Below, in pieces: positions 10,348 through 25,171 of a stretch of 64,000 nt of DNA. The stretch's first letter is position 1, and every line of letters starts with the position of its first letter. The stretch is taken from positions 62,001 to 126,000 of the forward strand of contig JAUYSK010000024.1 in assembly GCA_030696345.1 (NCBI GenBank), given 5' to 3'. The stretch comes from Azonexus sp. GTDB taxonomy: Bacteria; Pseudomonadota; Gammaproteobacteria; Burkholderiales; Rhodocyclaceae. Position numbers and translations under genes: made by a program. The notes under the pieces were generated by a model. It was given only the letters and a program-made list of their open reading frames with translations. It made no database searches and was not told the origin of the DNA.

Positions 10348-11600
10348 CAGCGGTCAATCTCGCCAAAAACAATATCTTGGGAACCGATAATCGTAACGAC
10401 GTCGGCAATCATGTGGCCTCTGGACATTTCATCCATACCAGCTAGGTGGACATAGCCCGGCGCACGAATCTTCATGCGATAAGGCTTGTTTGCACCATCG
10501 GAAACAAAGTAAATACCAAACTCACCCTTCGGATGCTCAATGGCCGCATATGCCTCACCTGGAGGAACATGAATGCCTTCGGTGAATAGCTTGAAGTGGT
10601 GAATCAGTTCTTCCATGTTCGATTTCACGTTCTCACGCGGTGGCGGAGCCACTTTGTAATTGTCGGTGATAACCGGTCCAGGGTTTTTGCGTAGCCAAGC
10701 GATACATTGCTTGATGATGTTGTTTGACTGGATCATTTCTTCCATACGCACCAGATAGCGATCATAACTATCGCCATTCACACCGACCGGCACATCGAAA
10801 TCAACCTTGTCATAGGCCGCATAGGGCTGCTTCTTGCGAAGATCCCAAGCAATGCCAGAACCACGCAGCATGGCGCCAGAAAAGCCCATCTGCATGGCGC
10901 GCTCGGGAGTAACAACACCAACATTCACCAGGCGTTGCTTCCAGATACGGTTGTCCGTCAGTAGCGTGTGGTACTCACCGTGGTAAGTCGGGAAACGATT
11001 GGTGAAATCCTCAAGAAAATCAAGTACTGAGCCACTACGGTTCTCGTTAAGCTCTTTCGCCTTCTTGGAACTGGTCCAGGTCGACTCACGATACTGTGCC
11101 ATACGGTCAGGCAGGTCACGATAGACACCACCCGGACGATAGTAAGCAGCATGCAGGCGAGCGCCAGTCACCGCCTCATACACATCCATCAGGTCCTCGC
11201 GCTCACGGAAGGTGTAGAGCGCCATGGTCATCGCACCAACGTCCAGTGCGTGGCAACCGATCCACAACAAATGGTTGAGAATACGAGTTACTTCGTCAAA
11301 CATTGTACGAATGTACTTGCCGCGCTCCGGCACTTCGATACCGAGCAATTTTTCGGTGGCCAGACAGTAAGCGTGTTCATTACACATCATGGACACGTAG
11401 TCGAGTCGGTCCATATAGGGCACTGACTGCACCCAGGTCCGAGTCTCTGCCAGTTTTTCGGTGGCGCGATGCAACAGACCAATGTGCGGATCAGCACGCT
11501 GGACAACTTCGCCATCCAGCTCAAGCACCAGACGCAGCACACCGTGCGCAGCAGGGTGTTGCGGACCAAAATTGAGAGTGAAATTGCGGATATCAGCCAT
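10347..11600 (-). CDS. nuoD: NADH-quinone oxidoreductase subunit D
   Basis: 49-kDa-type subunit of complex I, which shapes the quinone site together with NuoB. From [20 protein letters not shown] it is 417 residues; a longer open frame upstream overlaps nuoC and has no family match in style, so this ATG is preferred. The quinone-site histidine loop GPQHPAAHG lies near the N-terminus. The start overlaps the last codons of nuoC by eight bases, and the stop overlaps the nuoE start. Confidence 0.96.
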   Translation of the reverse strand: MADIRNFTLNFGPQHPAAHGVLRLVLELDGEVVQRADPHIGLLHRATEKLAETRTWVQSVPYMDRLDYVSMMCNEHAYCLATEKLLGIEVPERGKYIRTMFDEVTRILNHLLWIGCHALDVGAMTMALYTFREREDLMDVYEAVTGARLHAAYYRPGGVYRDLPDRMAQYRESTWTSSKKAKELNENRSGSVLDFLEDFTNRFPTYHGEYHTLLTDNRIWKQRLVNVGVVTPERAMQMGFSGAMLRGSGIAWDLRKKQPYAAYDKVDFDVPVGVNGDSYDRYLVRMEEMIQSNNIIKQCIAWLRKNPGPVITDNYKVAPPPRENVKSNMEELIHHFKLFTEGIHVPPGEAYAAIEHPKGEFGIYFVSDGANKPYRMKIRAPGYVHLAGMDEMSRGHMIADVVTIIGSQDIVFGEIDR

Positions 11601-12198
11601 GCGCCGGATCCCCGAAGGTGTCTTCGCGCACGATGCGCGGGGTGTTTTCACGAGGTTCGATAGTTACCGGCTGGTAAATAACGCGGGCCTGGTCAGGGTC
11701 GTACCGCATTTCCACATGCCCGGAAATCGGGAAGTCCTTGCGGAAAGGGTGACCTATGAAACCGTAGTCAGTCAGAATCCGACGTAGGTCGTCATGACCC
11801 ACGAAGGCAATACCGTAAAGATCAAAAGCTTCACGCTCGAACCAATTCACGCTCTTCCAGACGCCGGTCACGGAATCCACAGAAGGAAATTCATCATCTT
11901 CAGCAAAGACCCGAACGCGCAAACGCCAGTTATGGGCAATAGAGAGCAAGTGGGAGACAGCAGCAAAGCGCCGGCCCTGCCACGCGCCATCGCCGTAGGT
12001 TGAATAGTCGACACCACAGAGGTCAATCATTTCTTCAAAATGAAGATCTGCCTCATCCCGCAATGAAGTCATCACACCAAGGTAATCGGCTACGCCGACC
12101 TCAATGGTTAACTCACCCAAAGCAAGCTTGAGCGACTTGAGCTTGTCGCCAAAATGCTTCTGCAGGTTTTGGCTAAGTGTTTCCAGCTTGGCAGACAT
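11593..12198 (-). CDS. nuoC: NADH-quinone oxidoreductase subunit C
   Basis: 30-kDa-type peripheral subunit of complex I, 201 residues, encoded separately from nuoD (in some enterobacteria the two are fused). The family signature near the C-terminus is seen as [20 protein letters not shown] followed by RRILTDYGF. It begins 19 bases after nuoB and overlaps nuoD by eight bases. Its role is structural, holding the NADH arm onto the membrane arm. Confidence 0.95.
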   Translation of the reverse strand: MSAKLETLSQNLQKHFGDKLKSLKLALGELTIEVGVADYLGVMTSLRDEADLHFEEMIDLCGVDYSTYGDGAWQGRRFAAVSHLLSIAHNWRLRVRVFAEDDEFPSVDSVTGVWKSVNWFEREAFDLYGIAFVGHDDLRRILTDYGFIGHPFRKDFPISGHVEMRYDPDQARVIYQPVTIEPRENTPRIVREDTFGDPAHG

Positions 12199-12217
12199 AT
12201 CTAATCAGCCTTGGCAA

Positions 12218-12694
12218 TTAACGAGCGATTGTGTTGGTACGACGAATCTTGTTCTGCAACTGAATCAAGCCGTAAATCAGGGCCTCTGCAGTTGGCGGGC
12301 AACCCGGCACGTAAATATCGACCGGCACTATACGATCACAACCACGCACAACCGAGTAGGAGTAATGGTAATAACCGCCACCGTTGGCACAGGACCCCAT
12401 TGAGATCACCCAACGCGGCTCGGCCATCTGGTCATAAACTTTGCGTAGCGCTGGTGCCATCTTATTGGTCAGCGTTCCGGCAACAATCATTACGTCTGAC
12501 TGCCGTGGACTACCCCGAAAAACAATACCAAAGCGGTCCAGGTCGTAGCGCGAGACCCCGGCGTGAATCATTTCAACCGCGCAGCAGGCCAGACCGAAGG
12601 TCATCGGCCACATCGAGCCGGTACGCATGTAGTTGATCAGCTTGTCAGCAGTGGTGGTGACAAACCCTTCCTGGAGGATGCCTTCAATAGCCAT
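12218..12694 (-). CDS. nuoB: NADH-quinone oxidoreductase subunit B ([4Fe-4S] N2)
   Basis: Subunit that carries cluster N2, the final electron donor to quinone. It is 158 residues. The ligands are visible: tandem Cys37-Cys38 (GLACCAVEM), Cys102 (MGSCANGGG) and Cys132 ([10 protein letters not shown]). It lies three bases after nuoA. The short N-terminus lacks any targeting sequence, as expected for the bacterial form. Confidence 0.97.
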   Translation of the reverse strand: MAIEGILQEGFVTTTADKLINYMRTGSMWPMTFGLACCAVEMIHAGVSRYDLDRFGIVFRGSPRQSDVMIVAGTLTNKMAPALRKVYDQMAEPRWVISMGSCANGGGYYHYSYSVVRGCDRIVPVDIYVPGCPPTAEALIYGLIQLQNKIRRTNTIAR

Positions 12695-12697
12695 TCT

Positions 12698-13069
12698 TTA
12701 TTCCCATTCAAGCGCACCCTTGGCCCAGGCATACACATACCCGACAACAAGGATGGCAACGAAGATGAGCATCTCAATGAACCCGAACAGCTTTATCGAT
12801 TCAGTTGCGACGATGTCCTTGAAAATTGTCGCCCAAGGAAAGAGGAAGGCAATTTCCAGATCAAACAGAATGAACAGGATGGCAATCAGGTAATAGCGCA
12901 CATCAAACTTCATGCGCGCATCTTCAAACGCCTCAAAGCCGCACTCGTAGGGAGAGAGCTTCTCAGGATCAGGCCTGTTGGGAGCAAGCAAGAACCCCAT
13001 CGTAATTGGCAGAACGCCAACCGCGACACCCACCAGGACGAACATCAGGATAGGAAAGTAGTTTTCCAT
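12698..13069 (-). CDS. nuoA: NADH-quinone oxidoreductase subunit A
   Basis: Small three-helix membrane subunit of complex I and the first gene of the nuo operon, 123 residues. The loop between helices 1 and 2 has the conserved [10 protein letters not shown] motif, whose cysteine senses the active/deactive state in other species. The gene begins 65 bases downstream of tRNA-Leu, so the operon may be co-transcribed with the tRNA and processed, or may have its own promoter in that short gap; I see no strong promoter there. Confidence 0.95.
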   Translation of the reverse strand: MENYFPILMFVLVGVAVGVLPITMGFLLAPNRPDPEKLSPYECGFEAFEDARMKFDVRYYLIAILFILFDLEIAFLFPWATIFKDIVATESIKLFGFIEMLIFVAILVVGYVYAWAKGALEWE

Positions 13070-13134
13070 GATCCGCCGCCAATTTTCAGTTTCTTGTACG
13101 AAACAGCGTGCCTTCCGGCCACTGCCCCAATTAT

Positions 13135-13219
13135 TGGTGCCGACGGCGAGACTCGAACTCGCACAGCTTGCGCCACTACCCCCTCAAGATAGCGTGTCTA
13201 CCAATTTCACCACGTCGGC
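13135..13219 (-). tRNA. tRNA-Leu (anticodon GAG)
   Basis: An 85-base class II tRNA read on the minus strand. The acceptor stem GCCGACG pairs with CGTCGGC, followed by A and an encoded CCA. The D-loop has GGTAGAC, and the anticodon stem CTATC/GGTAG has one G-T pair closing the loop TTGAGGG, giving anticodon GAG (reads CUC and CUU). The long variable arm TGGCGCAAGCTGTGC (approximately) and the T-loop GTTCGAGTC are as expected for leucine tRNA. It sits between secG and nuoA. Confidence 0.96.
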
Positions 13220-13235
13220 ACTACTTTTTAACCCA

Positions 13236-13257
13236 CCCGGCGAGGGACCTTGCCGGG
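13236..13257 (-). terminator. GC-rich hairpin between secG and tRNA-Leu
   Basis: CCCGGC and GCCGGG form a perfect six-base stem with a ten-base loop, 14 bases after the secG stop on the minus strand. There is no U-run after it in that direction (TGGGTTAAAAAG follows), so it may be a weak or factor-dependent terminator or a processing signal just before the tRNA. Confidence 0.35.
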
Positions 13258-13271
13258 AAGATTATCTTGCG

Positions 13272-13631
13272 TTACTTCGGAATATCGTTTGCCTTGGAAC
13301 CCGCACCAGCAGGCACCGCTGGCGATTCGCCACCGCCAACAGCAGGCTGCGATTGTACAGTTTCCTGCATCACACTGCCAGTCGTTTTTGGCTTGCTCGA
13401 CGCAACATATGCCAGCGCGAGACTGGTGGCAAAAAACACAGCAGCCAGCACACCGGTGGTCCGACTCAGAAAGTTGGCCGAGCCGGTTGCACCAAACAAA
13501 CTACCGGAAGCGCCACTTCCAAAAGCAGCGCCCATGTCGGCACCTTTACCATGCTGCATCAGCACCAAGCCAATAATCACCAGAGCAACCAGTATGTGAA
13601 CCGTCAAAATAACCGAGAAAAGCCAATTCAT
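13272..13631 (-). CDS. secG: Protein translocase subunit SecG
   Basis: Auxiliary membrane subunit of the SecYEG translocon, 119 residues. Two hydrophobic helices are seen, near residues 3-25 and 52-70, separated by the conserved stretch QHGKGADMGAAFGSGASGSL. The tail is rich in Ala, Pro, Ser and Gly and low in complexity, common in betaproteobacterial SecG. It lies 12 bases downstream of tpiA in the same direction, the usual tpiA-secG pairing, and precedes tRNA-Leu. Confidence 0.95.
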   Translation of the reverse strand: MNWLFSVILTVHILVALVIIGLVLMQHGKGADMGAAFGSGASGSLFGATGSANFLSRTTGVLAAVFFATSLALAYVASSKPKTTGSVMQETVQSQPAVGGGESPAVPAGAGSKANDIPK

Positions 13632-13643
13632 TTTATTCGCCTA

Positions 13644-14393
13644 TCAATTTGCCGCACGGCAAATTGCCAGAAAATCATCTGCAACCAACGCAGCACCACC
13701 GATCAACCCACCATCGATATCAGCCTGCGCAAACAATACAACCGCATTCTGAGGCTTCACACTACCACCGTACAAAATACGCAATCCACCTGCCACCTCG
13801 GCATCAAGCTTCGCCACCTGAGCGCGAATCGCTGCATGCACTTCCTGCGCCTGCTCGGGTGAAGCCGTCACGCCGGTACCAATCGCCCAGACCGGCTCAT
13901 AGGCAAGGACAGAGGCCTTCATTGCTAACACGCCGACACGATCCAGCACCGCCGCCAACTGACGCGAAACCACCGCGAAGGTCGCCCCGGACTCACGCTC
14001 GGACAGCGTCTCCCCGATACAAAGAACGGGAATCAACCCGGCCTTTAGAGCAGCTTCGAACTTTGCCGCCACGACATCATCTGTTTCCCCAAACAGGCTG
14101 CGCCTTTCGGAATGCCCAACCAAAACGTACCGGCAACCAAATTCAAGCAACATTGAGGCTGAAACTTCGCCGGTAAAAGCACCAATCGCGTGCTCGCTAA
14201 CCGACTGAGCCCCCCATGCCAACGGCGACCCGGAGAGTGTTGCCTGCAACTGTGCAAGATAGGGAGAGGGGGAACAAACGGCGACTTCGCACTTCAGCCC
14301 GGCCATTCCAGCCTTGATACCTTCCAGTAAAACTGCATTCTGTTGGAGACTACCGTACATCTTCCAGTTTCCAGCGACGAGCTTTGTACGCAT
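13644..14393 (-). CDS. tpiA: Triosephosphate isomerase
   Basis: Interconverts dihydroxyacetone phosphate and glyceraldehyde 3-phosphate in glycolysis and gluconeogenesis, in the cytosol. It is 249 residues, the normal length. Active-site residues are visible: Asn9 and Lys11 (AGNWKM), His94 (VGHSERR) and the catalytic Glu166 (AYEPVWAIGTG), followed by the phosphate loop GGSVKPQN. It is the first gene of a tpiA-secG unit and has a good sigma-70 promoter directly upstream. Confidence 0.98.
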   Translation of the reverse strand: MRTKLVAGNWKMYGSLQQNAVLLEGIKAGMAGLKCEVAVCSPSPYLAQLQATLSGSPLAWGAQSVSEHAIGAFTGEVSASMLLEFGCRYVLVGHSERRSLFGETDDVVAAKFEAALKAGLIPVLCIGETLSERESGATFAVVSRQLAAVLDRVGVLAMKASVLAYEPVWAIGTGVTASPEQAQEVHAAIRAQVAKLDAEVAGGLRILYGGSVKPQNAVVLFAQADIDGGLIGGAALVADDFLAICRAAN

Positions 14394-14427
14394 TGTCTTA
14401 ACAATTCTGTTGGCGAAAAACCCGCTG

Positions 14428-14457
14428 ATTATAGCGACGAGGGCATTGCACGGTCAA
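14428..14457 (-). promoter_or_regulatory. Sigma-70-type promoter for tpiA-secG
   Basis: On the minus strand a -35 element TTGACC (14452-14457) and a perfect -10 element TATAAT (14428-14433) are separated by 18 bases, and the tpiA ATG follows about 35 bases downstream. It lies in the 86-base gap between glmM and tpiA, so tpiA can be expressed apart from the upstream genes. The call is based on consensus match and position only. Confidence 0.75.
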
Positions 14458-14479
14458 TATTCGCGGACAGTCATGCAAT

Positions 14480-15832
14480 TTATTGCGCCGCCTCACGCAC
14501 AACCGCAGCGAGTTGCTCTGCTGCGGCAGCGACTTCAACAGCATCCTCACCTTCAACCATTACCCGCAACAAGGGCTCGGTTCCCGAGGCACGCAACAGC
14601 ACCCTGCCCCGCCCTGCCATGCGTATCTCTACCTCGGAAAGCATCTTGGCAATACGTGGATCATCCTTCCACGGAAAGCCTTTGGTGATCGGAACATTGA
14701 TCAATTTCTGCGGATAAAGCACCAGACTACCGAGCAGTGCCTTCAGATTTCCGCCGCTCTCCTTTAACGCCGCCAGCACCTGAAGCGCAGCGACAGTACC
14801 GTCTCCGGTCGTATGCCGATCCAGGGCCAGAATATGGCCGGAATTCTCGCCACCGTAGAGCCAGCCTTTTTCGTTCATCATCTCGACCACATAACGGTCG
14901 CCAACTGCGGCCCGGGCAAAGGCCACGCCCATCTTGCCAAGGGCGTGCTCCAGCGCCAGATTGGTCATCAGCGTGCCGGCAACGCCTTTCACCGGGGTAT
15001 TTCTCGCGCGACTGCGCACGATGGCGTACAGCAGTTGGTCGCCATCATAAAGATTCCCTTCGGCGTCAACCATCTGAATCCGGTCAGCATCACCATCCAG
15101 CGCCACACCCAGGTCGGCCCGATGCGCCAGAACTGCCTCACAGAGGGCGCGCGGCGCGGTCGCACCAAAGCCATCATTAATATTCAGGCCATTGGGCTGC
15201 GCACCAATGGTTACGATGTCTGCTCCCAGTTCGTGAAAAACGCTGGGGGCTGTGTGATAGGCCGCGCCATGCGCGCAATCGACGACGATTTTCAGGCCAC
15301 GCAGGTCGAGATCATTGGGAAAGGTACTCTTGCAGAATTCGATGTAACGGCCGCGCGCATCCTCGATACGCTTGACCCGACCGAGGTCGGCCGCAGGAAC
15401 GCAGACCATGGGCTGGTCAATACCCTCCTCAATGGCATGCTCAACGTCATCAGGCAACTTCGTACCCTGAGCCGAGAAAAACTTGATCCCGTTATCGTAG
15501 TAGGGATTGTGCGAAGCCGAAATGACAATCCCTGCCTGCAGACGCAGGGCGCGAGTCAGGTAGGCGACGGCTGGCGTCGGGATCGGTCCGACCAGACAAA
15601 CATCAACGCCGGCTGCCGAAAAGCCTGCCTCTAGCGCCGATTCAAGCATATAGCCGGAGAGTCTCGTATCTTTCCCGATCAACACTTCGGGCCGCTCGCC
15701 TGCCGGCATCTTGCATTGACCCAGCAATACCTTGCCGGCAGCGTAACCGAGCCGCATGACGAAATCCGGCGTAATTGGCGACTGTCCAACGCGGCCCCGC
15801 ACACCATCGGTACCAAAATATTTTCTGCTCAT
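14480..15832 (-). CDS. glmM: Phosphoglucosamine mutase
   Basis: Converts glucosamine 6-phosphate to glucosamine 1-phosphate for UDP-GlcNAc, hence peptidoglycan and LPS. From [13 protein letters not shown] it is 450 residues. The phosphoserine loop is ISASHNP with Ser107, the metal loop is DGDADR ([12 protein letters not shown]), and the sugar-binding loop is GGENSGH. The ATG overlaps the folP stop (ATGA), so the two are translationally coupled. This folP-glmM pair downstream of ftsH is a classic proteobacterial arrangement. Confidence 0.97.
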   Translation of the reverse strand: MSRKYFGTDGVRGRVGQSPITPDFVMRLGYAAGKVLLGQCKMPAGERPEVLIGKDTRLSGYMLESALEAGFSAAGVDVCLVGPIPTPAVAYLTRALRLQAGIVISASHNPYYDNGIKFFSAQGTKLPDDVEHAIEEGIDQPMVCVPAADLGRVKRIEDARGRYIEFCKSTFPNDLDLRGLKIVVDCAHGAAYHTAPSVFHELGADIVTIGAQPNGLNINDGFGATAPRALCEAVLAHRADLGVALDGDADRIQMVDAEGNLYDGDQLLYAIVRSRARNTPVKGVAGTLMTNLALEHALGKMGVAFARAAVGDRYVVEMMNEKGWLYGGENSGHILALDRHTTGDGTVAALQVLAALKESGGNLKALLGSLVLYPQKLINVPITKGFPWKDDPRIAKMLSEVEIRMAGRGRVLLRASGTEPLLRVMVEGEDAVEVAAAAEQLAAVVREAAQ

Positions 15833-16665
15833 TTCCGATCTCCCTGTTCGATTGCTGCCCAAACCGCCAAAGCATCTCTGGTTGCAGCCACATCATGCAC
15901 GCGCAATATTTTCGCACCTTTCTGGGCGGCGAGCAGAGCGGCAGCAACGCTAGCAGCTTCACGCTGCCCGACGGAACGGCCAGTTATCTCACCTAGCATC
16001 GACTTTCTTGAAACGCCGACCAGCATTGGAAGTTCATCAGAGTCTGCTGCGGTCAACGCCCTGAAAAGGGCTAAATTGTGTTCCAGTGTCTTGCCGAACC
16101 CGAAACCCGGGTCAAGAACCAGACGATCATCGGCCACACCAGCTCTGCGGCAACGCTCTATCGCCGAAGCCAGAAAGGACCGAACTTCAACGACCACGTC
16201 ATCGTACTCTGGCGCGCGCTGCATGGTTCCGGGTTCGCCCTGCATGTGCATCAGGCAAACCGCACAATCAGTGCCAGCCACAGTTGCAATCGCCTCGGAG
16301 TGCCGCATGCCGCCGATATCGTTGATCATCGAAGCACCTGCCGCCAAAGCCGCGCGCATGACGGCCGGTTTGTAGGTATCAACGGAGATTGGCACACCCC
16401 AAGTAGTTATTTCCTTGAGTACCGGCAGCAAACGCCGAAGTTCCTCGCCCTCAGGTGTCGGAATGGCACCCGGGCGGGAAGATTCGGCACCAACGTCAAG
16501 AATATCCGAGCCGGCCTCAAACTGCTGACGGGCATGCGAAATCGCTCGATCGACATCGCCAACCAGTCCATCTCCCGAAAAGGAATCCGGGGTCAGATTG
16601 ACGATACCCATTAACAGCGGACGATCTAAAGGCAGCTCATAGCTGCTGCAACGGAGATATTTCAT
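15829..16665 (-). CDS. folP: Dihydropteroate synthase
   Basis: Condenses p-aminobenzoate with dihydropterin pyrophosphate in folate synthesis; the sulfonamide target. 278 residues. Family signatures are visible: [15 protein letters not shown] near residue 20 and [15 protein letters not shown] near residue 53, then [13 protein letters not shown] and [10 protein letters not shown]. It follows the ftsH terminator and overlaps glmM. Inside its coding region (16045-16057) is one exact copy of the dispersed word described elsewhere; that copy encodes part of the ALTAADSDE region. Confidence 0.97.
   Translation of the reverse strand: MKYLRCSSYELPLDRPLLMGIVNLTPDSFSGDGLVGDVDRAISHARQQFEAGSDILDVGAESSRPGAIPTPEGEELRRLLPVLKEITTWGVPISVDTYKPAVMRAALAAGASMINDIGGMRHSEAIATVAGTDCAVCLMHMQGEPGTMQRAPEYDDVVVEVRSFLASAIERCRRAGVADDRLVLDPGFGFGKTLEHNLALFRALTAADSDELPMLVGVSRKSMLGEITGRSVGQREAASVAAALLAAQKGAKILRVHDVAATRDALAVWAAIEQGDRK
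16045..16057 (+). repeat. Dispersed uptake-signal-like word, copy 1
   Basis: Exact TGCTGCGGTCAAC, extended by GCC (to 16060), then CTG, AAAA, GGGC and TAAATT, so an A-tract begins about 19 bases from the core start. It lies inside folP on the strand opposite to the gene. Copies at 19586 and 58548 share the same 16-base extended word. Confidence 0.8.
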
Positions 16666-16674
16666 ATTGGCAAA

Positions 16675-16703
16675 AGAAAAAAGGCCGGGAGAAAATCCCG
16701 GCC
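16675..16703 (-). terminator. Intrinsic terminator after ftsH
   Basis: On the minus strand GGCCGGGA and TCCCGGCC form a perfect eight-base stem with a five-base loop, followed directly by a run of six T. It lies 20 bases after the ftsH stop and ends about 10 bases before the folP start, so folP-glmM expression depends on read-through or a promoter hidden in this short stretch. Confidence 0.88.
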
Positions 16704-16722
16704 CAGTTGAAGCGTATTTGAC

Positions 16723-18603
<1,881 letters not shown>

Positions 18604-18658
18604 GCTTGCTCTCCTTCTACAGCGACGAGCGAAAAAAGTATCATTCTATACACAACTT

Positions 18659-19276
18659 TCAGCGTAAAACACGGCCAAGCAAATAAAGCTCGGCGCTACG
18701 GTCCCGAGAAGCATCCGGTTTGCGTACTGCAACCGTCTTGAACACCTCGCGCATCGAACGGAGAAAAGTCTCGTAATCCGTGCCCTGAAAAACTTTGACC
18801 AGAAAAGCGCCTTCCGGTTTCAAATGAACCTTGGAAAATTCAAGACCCAACTCCGCAAGGTACATGATGCGAGCTTGGTCAACCAGCGGCACTCCTGACA
18901 TATTGGGTGCCATATCCGACATTACAAGCCCGACATGACGCCCATTCAGTTTTTCTTCCAGCTTCTTCAGGACGTCATCCTCGCGAAAGTCGCCTTGAAT
19001 GAAATCGACACCATGCAACGGCTCCATCTCCAGCAGATCCAGAGCCAGCACCAAACCGCTGTCGCCGACCCGCTTCGCAGCGACTTGTGACCAGCCACCC
19101 GGCGTTGCGCCGAGGTCGACAACGACTTCGCCACGCTTCAGTAATTTGTCCTTGTCGTCAATCTCTGTCAGCTTGAAAGCGGCGCGCGAACGCCAGCCTT
19201 CCTTCTTGGCAAGCTGCACATACGTGTCATTTACATGCTCACGCATCCACGCTTTACTGGTCCTGGTTCTCTTCAT
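18659..19276 (-). CDS. rlmE: 23S rRNA (uridine-2'-O-)-methyltransferase RlmE
   Basis: FtsJ-type methyltransferase for U2552 of 23S rRNA, a heat-shock gene in Escherichia coli. 205 residues from [15 protein letters not shown]; a longer open frame upstream reads across the divergent yhbY and is not used. The SAM-binding motif is [15 protein letters not shown], and the catalytic K-D-K-E set is suggested by Lys18-type lysine near the start, the Asp of SDMAPNMSG, and Lys in FLVKVFQG. Divergent yhbY begins only 31 bases away, so promoters overlap. Confidence 0.96.
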   Translation of the reverse strand: MKRTRTSKAWMREHVNDTYVQLAKKEGWRSRAAFKLTEIDDKDKLLKRGEVVVDLGATPGGWSQVAAKRVGDSGLVLALDLLEMEPLHGVDFIQGDFREDDVLKKLEEKLNGRHVGLVMSDMAPNMSGVPLVDQARIMYLAELGLEFSKVHLKPEGAFLVKVFQGTDYETFLRSMREVFKTVAVRKPDASRDRSAELYLLGRVLR

Positions 19277-19307
19277 TCGGTAAAATGCCGTTTTTGAAAG
19301 GTTTACT

Positions 19308-19670
19308 ATGCTGCAATTATCATCTGTCGAGCGCCGAGAGTTGCGCGCCCGCGCCCACAACCTGAATCCTGTTGCCTCGATTGCCGAGAACGGTCTCACC
19401 GAAACCGTCCTCAGGGAAATCGAGGTTAACCTGAAAGCCCACGAACTGATCAAGATTCGCGTCTATGGCGACAGCCGTGAAGACCGTGTCGCCTATCTTG
19501 AAAAAATCTGCACCGAACTCGGCGCCGCCGAAGTGCAACATATCGGTAAGCTCTTGGTGATCTACCGCCCTAACGCAGTCGATAGTGCTGCGGTCAACGC
19601 CAAAAAAAGCCAAAAACCACGCCGCCCACCTGCTGCTCCGCGCAAGACCAAGCGCAGCTTCCAAGGCTGA
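19308..19670 (+). CDS. yhbY: CRM-domain (YhbY-type) ribosome-associated RNA-binding protein
   Basis: 120 residues. The CRS1-YhbY fold is indicated by [20 protein letters not shown] and [20 protein letters not shown] followed by LIKIRVYGD; YhbY proteins bind precursors of the large ribosomal subunit. The C-terminal 25 residues are basic (Lys, Arg, Pro), an extension on the core domain. It is divergent from rlmE, another large-subunit factor. The 3' end of the gene contains an exact copy of the dispersed word with two A-tracts; these code for the [11 protein letters not shown] tail, so the tail sequence may be shaped by that signal. Confidence 0.92.
   Translation: MLQLSSVERRELRARAHNLNPVASIAENGLTETVLREIEVNLKAHELIKIRVYGDSREDRVAYLEKICTELGAAEVQHIGKLLVIYRPNAVDSAAVNAKKSQKPRRPPAAPRKTKRSFQG
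19586..19598 (+). repeat. Dispersed uptake-signal-like word, copy 2 (best extended copy)
   Basis: Exact TGCTGCGGTCAAC, extended by GCC (to 19601), then seven A, GCC, and five A (to 19616). The two A-tracts are centred about ten bases apart, one helical turn. It lies in the last 90 bases of yhbY, just before the convergent gene at 19671. Confidence 0.85.
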
Positions 19671-20132
19671 TTACTTCAGCCCTTTATTGGCCGACACCAC
19701 CAGCCACAAACCCAGCACACTCTGGACCAGATAGAGAATGCTGGAAATCCCATGCCAAGCGGCGAAACGGTCGCGCAACACACTTTCCATCACCTCACGC
19801 GGTAAGGCGTCGGCCTTCAACTGCACCATCAGGGGCTGAATGCCGAACTGGCTGGCTGCAGCTAGTAAGGCCATCAGCACTACCAGCCAGAACACGGCGC
19901 TCTTGAAAGCTCTCCCACCCCAGCGCACCAGCAGGAAAGCAAGTAGATAAGCCGCACTACCGAGGCCAATCCAGCCGATCATTGCGAACAGCTTGCCGGC
20001 AACCATACCGGCCAGTTGCCGATCACCAAGGTTGGCAAACAGGATCGGCGCCGTGATGTATCCGATTGCCCAAAGGCCGCCCACCCAGAGTGTGACACTC
20101 GCCAGATAGAGGGCTTCGGAGATTTTTCGCAT
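19671..20132 (-). CDS. DUF4149 membrane protein
   Basis: 153 residues with four hydrophobic helices (about 5-27, 47-68, 80-97 and 128-148). The N-terminal ALYLASVTLWVGGLWAIGY pattern and the TAPILFANL motif are those of the DUF4149 family, whose function is unknown. It ends back-to-back with yhbY and follows greA by six bases in the same direction, so it is probably co-transcribed with greA. No catalytic motif is visible. Confidence 0.8.
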   Translation of the reverse strand: MRKISEALYLASVTLWVGGLWAIGYITAPILFANLGDRQLAGMVAGKLFAMIGWIGLGSAAYLLAFLLVRWGGRAFKSAVFWLVVLMALLAAASQFGIQPLMVQLKADALPREVMESVLRDRFAAWHGISSILYLVQSVLGLWLVVSANKGLK

Positions 20133-20138
20133 CAGGGT

Positions 20139-20618
20139 TTATTCATAGCGGACGTCGATGATTTCGTATTCGCGAATTCCGCCCGGCGCCTGGACCTGGG
20201 CGATGTCACCGGCGTACTTGCCGATCATCGCCCGAGCCATCGGCGAAGCAATCGAAAGCTTGCTTTTCTTGATGTCGGCCTCATCTTCTCCAACAATCTG
20301 GTAGGTCACCGCAACGCCGGTATCCTGATCCTCGATATCAACCGTCGCCCCGAAAACGCAACGACCATCGGCATCGAGCAATTTCGGATCGATGATCTGG
20401 GCATTGGAAAGTTTTCCCTCGACCTCCTGAATGCGCCCCTCGACAAACCCTTGGCGTTCCTTGGCAGCGTCGTATTCAGCATTTTCGGAAAGATCGCCGT
20501 GCGAACGCGCCTCGGCGATTGCCGCAATGACACTCGGACGCTCGACAGTCTTCAGGCGATGCAATTCGTCGCGAAGTTTCTCGGCGCCGACTACGGTCAA
20601 TGGAACTTTACTCATCAT
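20139..20618 (-). CDS. greA: Transcription elongation factor GreA
   Basis: Rescues backtracked RNA polymerase by stimulating transcript cleavage. 159 residues. The N-terminal coiled-coil finger carries the acidic tip ([16 protein letters not shown]), and the C-terminal FKBP-like domain ends in [17 protein letters not shown]. Two adjacent ATG codons are possible starts; the second is better spaced from GGA upstream. It follows carB as in many beta- and gammaproteobacteria, with a strong hairpin between them. Confidence 0.97.
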   Translation of the reverse strand: MMSKVPLTVVGAEKLRDELHRLKTVERPSVIAAIAEARSHGDLSENAEYDAAKERQGFVEGRIQEVEGKLSNAQIIDPKLLDADGRCVFGATVDIEDQDTGVAVTYQIVGEDEADIKKSKLSIASPMARAMIGKYAGDIAQVQAPGGIREYEIIDVRYE

Positions 20619-20635
20619 TTATTCCAGCAAAAGCA

Positions 20636-20669
20636 AACCGCCGGTGCCTCAAGAGGCATCCCGGCGGTT
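20636..20669 (-). terminator. Hairpin between carB and greA
   Basis: A long inverted repeat: AACCGCCGG pairs with CCGGCGGTT, with an inner TGCCTC/GAGGCA stem. On the minus strand it is followed by TTTGCTTTTGCT, a broken U-rich tract. It probably ends part of carB transcription and lets part run into greA. Confidence 0.65.
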
Positions 20670-20680
20670 CAGAGTTGATC

Positions 20681-23887
<3,207 letters not shown>

Positions 23888-23898
23888 ATTTTTCTCGC

Positions 23899-25056
23899 TT
23901 ATTTCGCCGCTTGCAGCGCTGCCACGCCACGCGTCATGGTGTCGAGGAAACGGTCAAAAAGGTAGGCCACATCGTGTGGGCCGGGACTGGCTTCCGGATG
24001 GCCCTGGAAGGAGAAAGCCGGCACATCTGTGCGGGCAATCCCTTGCAGTGAACCGTCGAACAACGAGACATGGGTTGCCCGCAGATTGGCCGGCAGACTG
24101 TCGGCATCGACGGCAAAACCGTGGTTCTGGCTGGTTATCAGCACTTGACCGGTATCCATGTCCTTGACTGGATGATTGGCACCGTGGTGACCAAATTTCA
24201 TCTTCAGCGTCCTGGCGCCGGAGGCCAGTGCCAACAACTGATGACCAAGGCAGATGCCGAAGGTCGGGATGCCGCGATCGAGGAATTCACGAATGGCGGC
24301 AATGGCGTAATCACAGGGTTCCGGGTCACCGGGACCGTTCGACAGGAAAACGCCATCCGGGTTCAGCGCCAGCACATCAGCCGCCGGCGTCTGAGCCGGC
24401 ACAACCGTCAGCTTGCAGCCACGCTGGGCGAGCATGCGCAGGATGTTCTTCTTCACACCAAAATCGTAGGCGACCACATGGAAGCGCGGGGCCGGCCCTT
24501 GTCCGTAGCCCGTCAATGTCCATTCACCTTCCGACCAGCCATAACCTGCCTTGGCGGAAACCACCTTGGCCAGATCCATGCCGGCCAAGCCAGGAAAAGC
24601 CATGGCCATGGCCAGTGCCTTGGACTCATCGACCTCACCAGCCAGAATGCATCCTGCCTGGGCGCCTTTTTCACGCAGGATGCGGGTCAGCTTGCGCGTA
24701 TCGATCCCGGCGATGGCAACAATGCCGTGTTTCTTCAGGTAGGACGACAGGTCGTCCTGGGTGCGCCAGTTGGACGCGATCAGCGGCAGGTCACGAATAA
24801 CCAGACCGGCAGCGTAATTGGCATTGGATTCAAAATCTTCCGCATTACAACCGGTGTTACCGATATGCGGGTAGGTCAAGGTGACGATCTGGCGACAGTA
24901 GGAAGGATCGGTGAGGATTTCCTGATAGCCTGACATGGCGGTGTTGAACACCACCTCGCCACTAGTAACACCGTCGGCGCCGATGGATTGGCCCTTGAAG
25001 ACCGTCCCGTCAGCGAGGGCGAGGATGGCGGGAGTAAATGAGGGCAGCAACGACAC
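23899..25056 (-). CDS. carA: Carbamoyl-phosphate synthase small chain (glutaminase)
   Basis: Releases ammonia from glutamine for CarB. 385 residues. The N-terminal CPSase domain has [16 protein letters not shown], and the class I glutamine amidotransferase domain has the nucleophile elbow [12 protein letters not shown], with the His/Glu pair in [13 protein letters not shown]. First gene of carAB; the 115-base gap upstream to the histidine kinase holds a hairpin. No arginine/pyrimidine operator could be identified by eye. Confidence 0.98.
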   Translation of the reverse strand: MSLLPSFTPAILALADGTVFKGQSIGADGVTSGEVVFNTAMSGYQEILTDPSYCRQIVTLTYPHIGNTGCNAEDFESNANYAAGLVIRDLPLIASNWRTQDDLSSYLKKHGIVAIAGIDTRKLTRILREKGAQAGCILAGEVDESKALAMAMAFPGLAGMDLAKVVSAKAGYGWSEGEWTLTGYGQGPAPRFHVVAYDFGVKKNILRMLAQRGCKLTVVPAQTPAADVLALNPDGVFLSNGPGDPEPCDYAIAAIREFLDRGIPTFGICLGHQLLALASGARTLKMKFGHHGANHPVKDMDTGQVLITSQNHGFAVDADSLPANLRATHVSLFDGSLQGIARTDVPAFSFQGHPEASPGPHDVAYLFDRFLDTMTRGVAALQAAK

Positions 25057-25093
25057 GACCGGCTCTCCTAGAATTTCTAATTATTGATGTGCC

Positions 25094-25130
25094 AAGCGGG
25101 AAGGCTCGCGCCCTCCCGCTTGTGCTTTTT
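25094..25130 (+). terminator. Hairpin with T-run upstream of carA
   Basis: AAGCGGGA pairs with TCCCGCTT, and on the plus strand GTGCTTTTT follows. Both flanking genes run on the minus strand, so as a plus-strand terminator it would only stop antisense transcription. On the minus strand the hairpin lies in the carA leader and could act as an attenuator, but no U-run follows there. The role is uncertain. Confidence 0.4.
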
Positions 25131-25171
25131 AACCTTTCTATTTTAGCCGAAAAGAGCCTTTTCAGGCAAAT